Source: JAPYWM01 sp964489015
Lineage (GTDB): Bacteria; Bacteroidota; Bacteroidia; SpSt-205
Direction: 5' to 3'
Length of the DNA: 64,000 nt
NCBI GenBank assembly: GCA_964489015.1
Contig: CAZAXD010000001.1
Location: 1-64,000 of the forward strand
The notes beneath the pieces were generated by a model. It had not been told where the DNA came from, made no database searches, and saw only the letters and a list, made by a program, of their open reading frames with translations. Each line of letters opens with the position of its first letter. Position 1 is the first letter of the stretch. A program made the position numbers and the translations under genes. This document shows positions 17,408 through 24,454 of this stretch, one piece after another.

Positions 17408-18160
17408 ATGGTGTGGCAAGAGCGACCGCGGATATTAATAGCGACTACGGAGTGTGCCCCTTTCTGGGAAGATTCGCCGGCAGCCATGCTCATCGCAGAG
17501 CTTCCAGGACGCCTTCAGCAGCAGTACGAGGTGCGTATCCTCATGCCGAAGTATGGTATCATCGATGATCGCAAATGGCGTCTGCATGAGGTTAAGCGGC
17601 TCTCCGGCATCACGATTCGGCTCGGCACCATGGACTATGCCCTCAACGTAAAGGTCGCTTCCATCCCAGGTACCCGAACCCAAGTTTACTTTCTAGACAA
17701 TCACGAGCTCTGGGCTCGGCGCGGTACCTTTACAGACTTGCAAACCGGTGAGCCGTATTCGGACAATGACGAGCGCCTTATCTTCTTTAGCAAAGGCGTG
17801 ATTCAGGTGCTCAAGAAACTAGGCTGGTTTCCCCAAGTCATCCACTGCAATGGCTGGATGACTGGCCTCCTGCCCTTGTACATCCGTCATCAGCTGCGCG
17901 GGGATCCCCAGCTCGGAAAGGCGGAATTGCTCTTTACAAACTACCACGAAGAGATCCCGGGCTTACGATTTTCTACCTCCTTCCCAGAGAAAGCCAAAAT
18001 AGATAATTACATCCCGGACATCCTCCGCGAATTAGCGGGGGATCCCTACGAGGGGCTTTTAGAAGCGGGGCGCTCTTGCGCAGAATCGCTAGAAGGGGCG
18101 CCCAATCCGGAAGCTTGGACTGCTTGTTACGAACAGCTTCTGACGCATCAGACGGCTTAG
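17408..18160 (+). CDS. Half-length glycogen/starch-synthase-like protein (GT5 N-terminal domain only)
   Basis: 250 residues resembling only the N-terminal Rossmann domain of GT5 glycogen synthases: RILIATTECAPFWED where full enzymes have a KTGGL loop, VYFLDNHELWARRGTF, PQVIHCNGWMTGLLPLYI (the DWHT-like region) and LFTNYHE. The C-terminal ADP-glucose-binding domain is absent, and the gene is not visibly broken. Bacteroidota carry short proteins of this type next to a DUF4270 lipoprotein, as here. A true synthase activity is doubtful, and its role is unknown. A longer start at 17387 would lie within the promoter box. Confidence 0.8.
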   Translation: MVWQERPRILIATTECAPFWEDSPAAMLIAELPGRLQQQYEVRILMPKYGIIDDRKWRLHEVKRLSGITIRLGTMDYALNVKVASIPGTRTQVYFLDNHELWARRGTFTDLQTGEPYSDNDERLIFFSKGVIQVLKKLGWFPQVIHCNGWMTGLLPLYIRHQLRGDPQLGKAELLFTNYHEEIPGLRFSTSFPEKAKIDNYIPDILRELAGDPYEGLLEAGRSCAESLEGAPNPEAWTACYEQLLTHQTA

Positions 18161-18188
18161 CCATCCTCTAAGCGGGCTAAGTCTTCTT
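18155..18188 (+). terminator. Possible weak terminator
   Basis: A 7-bp inverted repeat (CTTAGCC/GGCTAAG) followed by TCTTCTT at the end of the preceding gene. The T run is poor. Confidence 0.3.
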
Positions 18189-18224
18189 ATGGCCTACAAA
18201 ACCCATGATGCGCTTGCAGGGACA

Positions 18225-18232
18225 TATTTTTG
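18225..18232 (+). promoter_or_regulatory. Promoter box TATTTTTG for the DUF4270-like lipoprotein
   Basis: TAnnTTTG match, 6 nt before ATG 18239. Confidence 0.6.
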
Positions 18233-18238
18233 TTAGAC

Positions 18239-19495
18239 ATGCCAGCCATAAGTAGAGCTCTCTCTTTAGGGGGGCTTAGCCTGCTGATATTCCTCAGCTG
18301 CCGAAACCCCAATCGCTTAGGCGAGGCGATCTACCCGCCGCCGTCTGTACGAGCTGATACCCTTCCGCTGACAGACTGTCAAAACGTCTTTTTGCCTCCA
18401 CAGAAGACCGAAAAGGCGCCTTTTGTCTTTGTGGGAGAGGTGGCCGACACGTTAGTGGGTACCTGGCAAGCGGAATGGGCTACACAGTTTGCCCTGGGCG
18501 GCACAAATGTCCAACTAGTCGCCCAGCAGCTGGTCGCTGTGGACTCCGTAGTTCTGGACCTTTTTATAGCCAGTTCCTACGGGGACATTAGTATGCCGTT
18601 GGCCTTTCGGGTTTACAGACTAACGCAACCGCTGGTAGCTGGTACTTCATACGATGCCCATACTACCTTCTCGAATGACGGTACCAATTTAGTCCTAAGC
18701 GGTGGGGATACCGTTTCGTATGCGACCTTTACACCGGGCGCTAAGCGCCTACGGCTGGATACGGCCTTAGGACGCTATCTCCTGACCCTGCCGCCTAGTG
18801 CGCTTGCTAATCAGTCTGCTTTTTCCGCGGCCTTTGCTGGCTTACATGTGGTGGCAGTCTCCGCGGAGCCCCAAAAGCGCGGAGTTATGTATACCCTTTT
18901 TCCTCGGAGTGCCCTGACCGCGCTGCGTGTGTACTATCGCGAGCAGATCCAGGGCCAAGAGGTCCCGCAGCAGTATAGCTTCTTGATTTCAGATTCTTGT
19001 GTGTGGGCCTATCGGCTCGTGCGTCAAACCCCAAGTCCGCCCTACTTGCGAGACTTACTAGAGCAGGAGACGGGTCGGCAAGATAGTCAACTGCTGCTAG
19101 CGGGTGGCGAGCCAGTGGGGGTGCGCTTCCGAGTCGAGGGCTGGGAACGGCTCGTTCGGGGCCCAGTCCTAGCAGCTAAGCTCATCTTGCCCGCAGCCAG
19201 CGGCTTTAGTCAAGCTTACTCGCCGTTCTTTCCTAGGCCCAGTGCCCTCTCGCTGTATGCGGATACCTTAGAAGAGGTTGCGACAGCAAACTGGGGCGTT
19301 GGGGACTTTGTGGGAGATTCTGTAGTGGTGGACGTGACTACCCCGGTCCAGGGCATCGTCATTGGTCAGAAGCCACCTCCGGCTTTTCTGGCTATCTGGC
19401 TCACGGGCCGTCAGTATACCCTCACGCGCTGGGTCCTGTCCGGGTCGAAAAGCGCACACCCGCCTTATCTCGTGGTGATCAGCGCCTCGCCATAG
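18239..19495 (+). CDS. DUF4270-like lipoprotein
   Basis: 418 residues. The N terminus (MPAISRALSLGGLSLLIFLSC) is a lipoprotein-type signal ending in a cysteine, followed by short beta-rich segments with no catalytic motif. Size, Cys-anchored start, and position directly behind the half-length GT5-like gene match DUF4270 proteins of Bacteroidota, many of which are outer-membrane lipoproteins of unknown role. The family call rests on context and general layout. The 3' end overlaps a convergent lipoprotein gene by 31 nt. Confidence 0.68.
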   Translation: MPAISRALSLGGLSLLIFLSCRNPNRLGEAIYPPPSVRADTLPLTDCQNVFLPPQKTEKAPFVFVGEVADTLVGTWQAEWATQFALGGTNVQLVAQQLVAVDSVVLDLFIASSYGDISMPLAFRVYRLTQPLVAGTSYDAHTTFSNDGTNLVLSGGDTVSYATFTPGAKRLRLDTALGRYLLTLPPSALANQSAFSAAFAGLHVVAVSAEPQKRGVMYTLFPRSALTALRVYYREQIQGQEVPQQYSFLISDSCVWAYRLVRQTPSPPYLRDLLEQETGRQDSQLLLAGGEPVGVRFRVEGWERLVRGPVLAAKLILPAASGFSQAYSPFFPRPSALSLYADTLEEVATANWGVGDFVGDSVVVDVTTPVQGIVIGQKPPPAFLAIWLTGRQYTLTRWVLSGSKSAHPPYLVVISASP

Positions 19496-20397
19496 GTGTA
19501 AGCAGCGACTAAGCTCAGCCGCTTTGCGGAAAATGGCGTACTGCGTACCTGAGCTTGTCGCGTGAGTAGGTGGTATTCCCACAATGTATCACGGCGGATA
19601 TAGTAAACCCGAGCCCCCAAAAAGTCTACTGCAAAGCATTCCACCGCAGGCAACCCTAGGGGATTTAGCATTCCTTGTGAGCTGAGTTCTACCCGGCCTA
19701 AGTATTCGGTGCCTAGCCGCTGACTTAGGTAAGGTGAAAGCGCTACGTAAACCCAACGAGAGGGGCTCGTAGTGTCCCAGGAGAAGGTCCGACTAGGCGC
19801 ATGATAGCGCCAGGGGTAGAGCGTGTCTCGATACCGAAAAGTCCCTTCCATGCCGAGTGGGGGCACATTCCAGACAGCCGCTATCGGCCCAGGCAAAGCC
19901 GCCCTAGCATAAGGGACAAGGGGACTCTGTGCAGGGGCGGCATAAAGTACGCTGTCTCCTACCTGCCGCAGTAAAAACGTACTGCCGCTATAGATGCGAT
20001 CAGTAGGCAGCGCATCATGGAACTCCACAAAGTAAAATCGCGTGGTACTACCCCAGTAGCTCGGACCGCTCACGTAAAACCCCGCTTTCTCTGGTTTGGG
20101 GGCTATATCTGTCGCCGCCCCTGCTGCCAGGATAACATGAGTACCTAAGGTGGGCTCGCGCTTCCCTGGTTCATAAAAGAGAACCTCCTCCCCATATTTA
20201 CTCAAAATACCAACCATTTGGCCATCTCCGGCTAGAGCCTGAGCATACCTAAGTAATTCCAAGGATCCCGTGGGCGGAATAAAGAATAGTGCACTGTCAG
20301 CTAGCAGGTAGGTGCCTATGAGACGAGGCTGATAAATTTCGTCGTTATCCCAGTGGCAACTGCTCAGTAAGCCCAGCGTAGCCAGAGCGCCCCCCAT
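19465..20397 (-). CDS. Hypothetical lipoprotein
   Basis: 310 residues starting MGGALATLGLLSSCHWD, a clear lipoprotein signal with the lipobox LSSC; this defines the start over an upstream in-frame ATG-like codon at 20472, which would bury the signal. The mature part is beta-rich with many Tyr/Pro residues. No family is recognised. It overlaps the 3' end of fabH by 34 nt on the same strand and is the last gene of the yceD-rpmF-plsX-fabH transcript. Confidence 0.65.
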   Translation of the reverse strand: MGGALATLGLLSSCHWDNDEIYQPRLIGTYLLADSALFFIPPTGSLELLRYAQALAGDGQMVGILSKYGEEVLFYEPGKREPTLGTHVILAAGAATDIAPKPEKAGFYVSGPSYWGSTTRFYFVEFHDALPTDRIYSGSTFLLRQVGDSVLYAAPAQSPLVPYARAALPGPIAAVWNVPPLGMEGTFRYRDTLYPWRYHAPSRTFSWDTTSPSRWVYVALSPYLSQRLGTEYLGRVELSSQGMLNPLGLPAVECFAVDFLGARVYYIRRDTLWEYHLLTRQAQVRSTPFSAKRLSLVAAYTYGEALITTR

Positions 20398-21353
20398 GTA
20401 AAGCCGCCGCCAAAGGTGGCTAGAAGGAGGTTGTCGCCTTTGCGCAGATCCTTTTCGTAGTCGTATAGGCATAAAGGCAGGGTGGCCGAGGTCGTATTGC
20501 CGTAGCGCTCGATGTTAATCATGACTTTTTCAAGGGGAAGGCCTAGCCGCTGGGCCGCCGCTTCGATGATGCGGCGATTAGCCTGATGGGGGACAAAGTA
20601 GCGAATCTCCTCAGGCTTTAGATGGTGTTTTTGCATGAGGGCTTCGGAGATAGCGGCCATTTGGGTGACAGCCTGCTTAAAGACTTGGCGCCCCTCCTGA
20701 TAGACATAGTGTAGGCGGTTGCGCACGGTGCGGACAGAGGGGGGCAAAACGCTGCCGCCGGCTTTCATGTGTAAGAAGGCACACCCGGCGCCATCGGCCT
20801 GGTGCATATAATCCATCACCCCGACCGCTTCTTCGGTAGATTCGAGCAGTACGGCGCCGGCGCCATCACCAAAGATGACACAGGTAGCCCGATCGCGGTA
20901 ATCGATAATAGACGACATTTTGTCGCTGCCGATGACCAGCGCTTTTTGGACGCGACCCGCTGCGATGCTGTCAGCGGCGATGCTTAGGGCGTAGATGAAG
21001 CCGCTACAGGCGGCTTCGACGTCAAAGCCCCAGGCGCGATGCGCGCCGATAGCATGAGCCACGATATTAGCGGTGGCTGGAAAGGGGTGCTCTGGCGTCA
21101 CCGTCGCCACGATAACCAGGTCTATAGTCATGGGGTCTATGCCGCGCCGCTCTAGAGCTTCTCGCGCGGCCTGGATAGCCATGTACGCGCTACCTTTTCC
21201 TCGCTCCAGGATGCGCCTTTCCCGAATGCCTGTCCGCTCGAGGATCCAAGTGTTCGTGGTCTCTACGAGCTGCTCTAGGTCAGCATTGGTAAGGCGGCGC
21301 TCGGGCAGGTACGCCCCTACGCTCGTGATAGCGGCCCTAAGCATAGGTTTCAA
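20364..21353 (-). CDS. fabH: 3-oxoacyl-ACP synthase III
   Basis: Condenses acetyl-CoA (or a branched acyl-CoA) with malonyl-ACP to start fatty-acid synthesis. 329 residues with the catalytic triad of KAS III: Cys in EAACSGFIYAL, His in VPHQANRRI and Asn in RYGNTTSA. It overlaps plsX by 17 nt; an internal ATG at 21344 would cut this to 8 nt. The chromosome order rpmF-plsX-fabH is the conserved bacterial cluster. Confidence 0.96.
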   Translation of the reverse strand: MKPMLRAAITSVGAYLPERRLTNADLEQLVETTNTWILERTGIRERRILERGKGSAYMAIQAAREALERRGIDPMTIDLVIVATVTPEHPFPATANIVAHAIGAHRAWGFDVEAACSGFIYALSIAADSIAAGRVQKALVIGSDKMSSIIDYRDRATCVIFGDGAGAVLLESTEEAVGVMDYMHQADGAGCAFLHMKAGGSVLPPSVRTVRNRLHYVYQEGRQVFKQAVTQMAAISEALMQKHHLKPEEIRYFVPHQANRRIIEAAAQRLGLPLEKVMINIERYGNTTSATLPLCLYDYEKDLRKGDNLLLATFGGGFTWGALWLRWAY

Positions 21354-22287
21354 AAGCCGCCGCTATCTTCTCATGAAGACGCGCTTCGACCAGCGCTATC
21401 GCCCGAAAAATCATATTTCGAAAGGCCTTAGGCGAAGAGATGCCATGCCCAATCAATACATGGCCGCGAGCGCCTAAAAACGGCAAGCCCCCCACGTGCT
21501 CGTAGTTGAGTCGTTCTAAAATGGGGTTAGAGGGGACCTTTTCACGCAGCAGTTCATACAAGGACTCCCCAAATTTGAGTAGGATGTTACCCACAAAGCC
21601 GTCTGTGACATATACATCGGCAAAGCCGGTCGGGAGTACACGCCCCTCAGCATTGCCTAAAAAGTGTATATGGGGAAACTCAGCTAATAAAGCATGGGCC
21701 TGCTGGGCTAGTACATTACCCTTGGAGGGCTCCTCTCCGATATTGAGAAGGGCTACGCGGGGGCTAGCCATGCCAAAAACCTCACGCATGTAGACGCTGC
21801 CCAAGAGCGCGAATTGAACAAGGTGCTCCGGCTTGCAGTCGACATTGGCCCCCACGTCGCAAATAAGCGAGTAGCGATTTTCTTCATAGGGGTACAAGGC
21901 CCCAAGCGTAGGACGGGAGACGCCCGGGAGATTCCCCAGTTTGAGAACCGAAGCCGCCACGATCGCCCCAGTGTTTCCGGCGCTAATAAAAGCATCAAGT
22001 TGACCTTCCTTGAGGGCTTGAATCCCGACATTGATGGATGAGTCGGTCTTTTGAACGATAGCTCGAGCAGGATTATCGCTCATGGTGATAACCTGAGAAG
22101 CCGGCATAAACCGAATCTGCGGCTCGTTTTGGAGGCCATACCTGGCCAAGGCCGGCTGTACGACCTCTGACGGCCCAATGACCCATACCTCTACATGGCC
22201 CGGCAGGTTGGCTAAAGCCAACGCTAAACCTTGCAGAGGGTTTTGGGGCACAAAGTCGCCCCCCATCGCATCTAGTCCTATGCGCAT
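21337..22287 (-). CDS. plsX: Phosphate acyltransferase PlsX
   Basis: 316 residues of the PlsX family, which make acyl-phosphate from acyl-ACP for phospholipid synthesis. Hallmarks are the start MRIGLDAMGGDFVP, SAGNTGAIVAAS, and DGFVGNILLKFGE. The ATG overlaps the rpmF stop by 1 nt (TGATG), so the two are translationally coupled. Confidence 0.96.
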   Translation of the reverse strand: MRIGLDAMGGDFVPQNPLQGLALALANLPGHVEVWVIGPSEVVQPALARYGLQNEPQIRFMPASQVITMSDNPARAIVQKTDSSINVGIQALKEGQLDAFISAGNTGAIVAASVLKLGNLPGVSRPTLGALYPYEENRYSLICDVGANVDCKPEHLVQFALLGSVYMREVFGMASPRVALLNIGEEPSKGNVLAQQAHALLAEFPHIHFLGNAEGRVLPTGFADVYVTDGFVGNILLKFGESLYELLREKVPSNPILERLNYEHVGGLPFLGARGHVLIGHGISSPKAFRNMIFRAIALVEARLHEKIAAAFETYA

Positions 22288-22478
22288 CAGGCCTCTAGAT
22301 CTTCTGGCGTCGCCAGGACCTTCTTGCCCCGATAATAACCGCTCACGAGGTTAACCCGGTGTAATAAGGTAGGCTCCCCACTTTGTGGATCAATGTAATA
22401 AGCCGGTATAGGGAGCTTGTGATGCGCACGACGCTTGCCCCGGCGACTTTTTGAGTGCCGACGTTTTGGATTAGCCAT
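22287..22478 (-). CDS. rpmF: 50S ribosomal protein L32
   Basis: 63 residues starting MANPKRRHSKSRRGKRRAHHK, the L32 signature. It lies directly upstream of plsX as in most bacteria. Its own promoter box (22486-22493) is 7 nt before the ATG. The usual upstream neighbour yceD is about 1.1 kb away because an AT-rich island lies between them. Confidence 0.96.
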   Translation of the reverse strand: MANPKRRHSKSRRGKRRAHHKLPIPAYYIDPQSGEPTLLHRVNLVSGYYRGKKVLATPEDLEA

Positions 22479-22479
22479 A

Positions 22480-22501
22480 GCTCGGCAAAGGTACAGATTT
22501 T
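22480..22501. repeat. Direct repeat copy 1 flanking the AT-rich island
   Basis: 22-nt sequence beginning GCTCGGCAAAGGTACA, matching 23563-23584 at 21 of 22 positions in the same orientation. It contains the rpmF promoter box. Confidence 0.6.
22486..22493 (-). promoter_or_regulatory. Promoter box TACCTTTG for rpmF-plsX-fabH
   Basis: Exact box, 7 nt before ATG 22478. Confidence 0.65.
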
Positions 22502-22725
22502 ACGAGTTTGGGAGCAAAGCCCAAACCCGAAAGAGGCAGTTGGCCCCAGAACAAGTGAAACGCGCCCTTGTAAAAGAATAAACTGCGGCGACCCCCGGCC
22601 TAAGTCGAAGTCGCCCGTAAAAATGCGCCTAATGAAGCACCCAACCAGCCCGTTCTTAGCGATGGTGAAAGTCCATGCCTTGGTAATTGGTAAAAAGCCC
22701 CTGCCTTAGTTGCTATATCCCCAGC
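22502..22725 (+). ncRNA. Candidate structured RNA or group II intron remnant
   Basis: This gene-free stretch holds four successive perfect hairpins: TTTGGG/CCCAAA at 22507-22525, ACAAG/CTTGT at 22551-22571, GGCGAC/GTCGCC at 22587-22615 and ATGG/CCAT at 22662-22676. Loops such as TGAAA are purine-rich on the plus strand. The motif GGTGAAAGTCC resembles pieces of group II intron domain I, but no domain V or reverse transcriptase is present. No promoter box is seen. Low confidence. Confidence 0.25.
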
Positions 22726-23245
22726 CTAATTCAGGGTGTCTGAATGTCCAATGACTTTGTAAAGGGCACGTATGACAGATTCGCCCCTCGCTTTCTGTTC
22801 TTCGAAGATGGGAGCCCCTTCATAATTAGCCAGCTTTTCGGCCTGGATGGATAATAGCCTAAAAGAGCGCATTTCCTCTAAACCGATTAGTAATTTTCCA
22901 TGTGAGCGAGTATGGGCATAGATTTTTAATAATTCGATGAGATTATTACGAAATGGTACTAATCTTATGACGTAAGTAATAGAATCGAGATCCTGAAATA
23001 AAATTTCTTGCCTTTCTATGGGCAGCCCAAGTAAGTTAGTCTTGGTGCGAAATAGAGTTTTTGATTGTGTGTCAAAGCTTGTAAAAATCTCCGGTACAAA
23101 GAATACTTTTATAATCCCCCATATTAGTAAGATGAGCAGATATGATTTTCGAATGTAGTCTTTTATTTCTGTATCTTTTTTTTCTTATTATGGATAATAT
23201 TATAGAAATTATCCAAAACATAACTGCAGAAAGAAGAAGTGGCAC
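22726..23245 (-). pseudogene. Frameshifted small two-helix membrane protein gene
   Basis: Two open frames fit together as one protein if one A is dropped from an 8-A run (T run on the plus strand at 23176-23183). The first part starts near GTG 23245 (VPLLLSAVMFWIISIILSIIRKK), and the second continues DTEIKDYIRKSYLLILLIWG and then about 120 hydrophilic residues to the stop at 22726. The second frame has no ATG near its beginning, so a single interrupted gene is the best reading. The shift needed is +1, unlike typical -1 slippage sites. It could be a sequencing error, a phase-variable run, or a decayed gene. No family recognised. It lies downstream of the 83-residue membrane protein gene. Confidence 0.45.
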
Positions 23246-23272
23246 AATAAAGAATAGTAAAAAGCGAGAAAA

Positions 23273-23521
23273 TCAGTAATTATTTAGGCTTGGAACTGTT
23301 AGATAGTATTCCTGAAAAAGGAAGTAGTCATTGTGATAGGGGATGAGTAGCTCTGCAAATTCGTCTCTGGATGTACTTTTCTTGGCGAGGTTTATCAAAA
23401 GAGATAGCAATGCGATGGGAATAGCTATCCATGTAATCCGTGTAATTAAGAATATAGCTATCTGTGCACAAGGTTTTATAAGTGCCCATAACATGTTGAA
23501 TGGCATGGCTAGTAGGCCCAT
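23273..23521 (-). CDS. Small hypothetical membrane protein in AT-rich island
   Basis: 82 residues starting MGLLAMPFNMLWALIKPCAQ, with two hydrophobic segments (about 3-22 and 24-45) and a polar C-terminal half. No family recognised. GC is far lower than in the flanking housekeeping genes. The TACCTTTG box at 23569-23576 lies 47 nt upstream. The next gene (frameshifted) begins shortly after its stop, suggesting a two-gene unit. Confidence 0.5.
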   Translation of the reverse strand: MGLLAMPFNMLWALIKPCAQIAIFLITRITWIAIPIALLSLLINLAKKSTSRDEFAELLIPYHNDYFLFQEYYLTVPSLNNY

Positions 23522-23562
23522 TATCAATACAAACAGCCTTTTCTAATTTCCGGTTGATTCAT

Positions 23563-23584
23563 GCTCGGCAAAGGTACAAATTTT
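23563..23584. repeat. Direct repeat copy 2 flanking the AT-rich island
   Basis: Matches 22480-22501 at 21 of 22 positions; contains the promoter box of the island genes. Confidence 0.6.
23569..23576 (-). promoter_or_regulatory. Promoter box TACCTTTG at the island entrance
   Basis: Exact box located between yceD and the island genes, 47 nt before ATG 23521. A 12-codon ORF (ATG 23562) directly after the box may be a leader remnant. Confidence 0.55.
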
Positions 23585-23598
23585 TAGGCGTTTTCTGA

Positions 23599-24042
23599 TT
23601 AAATGAGGTTGCGGATGTAGGGAGGGCAATTCTCATCAGGGCAGGTGGGGCGTACTCGCTTAGGCGGAAGCGATAGGCAGAGGTAATCATAGGCGGCTTG
23701 TGTTAGATCGATGCGATCTTCTCGTGGGCCCAGCACATAAAACTCGGAAGCGCTGGGCACAGGCAAGTACCGATCTGTCAGCGCATAAATCTGCTCGTAA
23801 CTGGCTGATACGGATAGGTCTATGGGCGTTAGACAACGGTCGCAAGGTACGCGGACTGTTGCTTGCACGGAAACCGTTAGCCGCAAATACTGGTTATCTC
23901 GCACAATGTGTACCCTAAACTGGCCGGATAAGGCTTCTATTTCGTAATTAGCGCCTATTTCTGCAAAGAGGTCTTCATTTAGAGGCCATTCCTGGGTGCT
24001 GGTGCCAGCCGGTATCTGGGAGACCGTAAGAATAAACCTCAT
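23599..24042 (-). CDS. YceD/DUF177 family protein
   Basis: 147 residues of the DUF177 family linked to 23S rRNA and L32 metabolism. The conserved core is VRVPCDRCLTPIDL with a CxxC pair, and a second cysteine pair occurs near the C terminus (CPDENCPPY), suggesting metal binding. yceD normally sits right before rpmF; here an AT-rich island separates them. ATG 24042 overlaps the upstream stop as ATGA. Confidence 0.85.
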   Translation of the reverse strand: MRFILTVSQIPAGTSTQEWPLNEDLFAEIGANYEIEALSGQFRVHIVRDNQYLRLTVSVQATVRVPCDRCLTPIDLSVSASYEQIYALTDRYLPVPSASEFYVLGPREDRIDLTQAAYDYLCLSLPPKRVRPTCPDENCPPYIRNLI

Positions 24043-24416
24043 GCAGTAATGCTAGCCAAGTCCTGATCGAGTCTGGCCAGGAAGCTTTCTTCTGTAGGGT
24101 GCACCTTGCCATCGGAGCGGATGACCTTACGAAAGGTATCGAGTATATCAAACCGATACTGCCGCACTTCGTCTTTGACAAGCGCCAGCTTGTGGATGGC
24201 TTCCTGGTGGGCTTTATCGGCGTCGTACTCTAGCAAATCAAAAAGTTGAAGAATGCTTTGGGCGCGTTTTGGGAAGTTTGTGGGTATCTTGCGAAAGGCT
24301 TCTTCGATGGCATTAGCAAACGTAACCATCTCCTCCTCAGAGATGCTACCATCGGCTTTTGCAAAGGCATATGCCAGGCCACCGATTCCTTCCCAAAAAG
24401 CCTTTGTAGTCAGCAT
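24039..24416 (-). CDS. TerB-like helical protein
   Basis: 125 residues, all helical, with acidic repeats reminiscent of the TerB/DUF533 fold: FAKADGSISEEEMVTF near the N terminus and VIRSDGKVHPTEESFL near the C terminus, both EF-hand-like Asp-Gly loops. TerB-like proteins are linked to stress responses and metal binding, but a specific job cannot be given. A GTG at 24422 would fall inside the promoter box, so ATG 24416 is the start. Co-transcribed with yceD (ATGA overlap). Confidence 0.75.
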   Translation of the reverse strand: MLTTKAFWEGIGGLAYAFAKADGSISEEEMVTFANAIEEAFRKIPTNFPKRAQSILQLFDLLEYDADKAHQEAIHKLALVKDEVRQYRFDILDTFRKVIRSDGKVHPTEESFLARLDQDLASITA

Positions 24417-24421
24417 GTGCA

Positions 24422-24429
24422 CAAATTTA
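24422..24429 (-). promoter_or_regulatory. Promoter box TAAATTTG for the TerB-like gene and yceD
   Basis: TAnnTTTG match, 5 nt before ATG 24416; back-to-back with the plus-strand box at 24443. Confidence 0.6.
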
Positions 24430-24442
24430 GCGTGAAAAAGAT

Positions 24443-24450
24443 TACCTTCG
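24443..24450 (+). promoter_or_regulatory. Promoter box TACCTTCG for the TonB-like protein
   Basis: One mismatch to TAnnTTTG, 4 nt before ATG 24455. Confidence 0.5.
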
Positions 24451-24454
24451 CGCT

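Noticed and set aside
17387..17493. Longer N termini for the fused E1 and half-length GT5 genes
   Set aside because: They would overlap each other head-to-head and run through the TAACTTTG box; no conserved residues are gained.
22455..22709. 84-codon plus-strand frame over the rpmF start and the hairpin segment
   Set aside because: Starts inside rpmF antisense, has no promoter box and unusual composition; the segment looks like RNA structure and not protein.
23176..23183. Programmed -1 frameshift at the A8 run
   Set aside because: The two frames need a +1 shift (one base skipped), not the -1 typical of A-AAA-AAG slippage.
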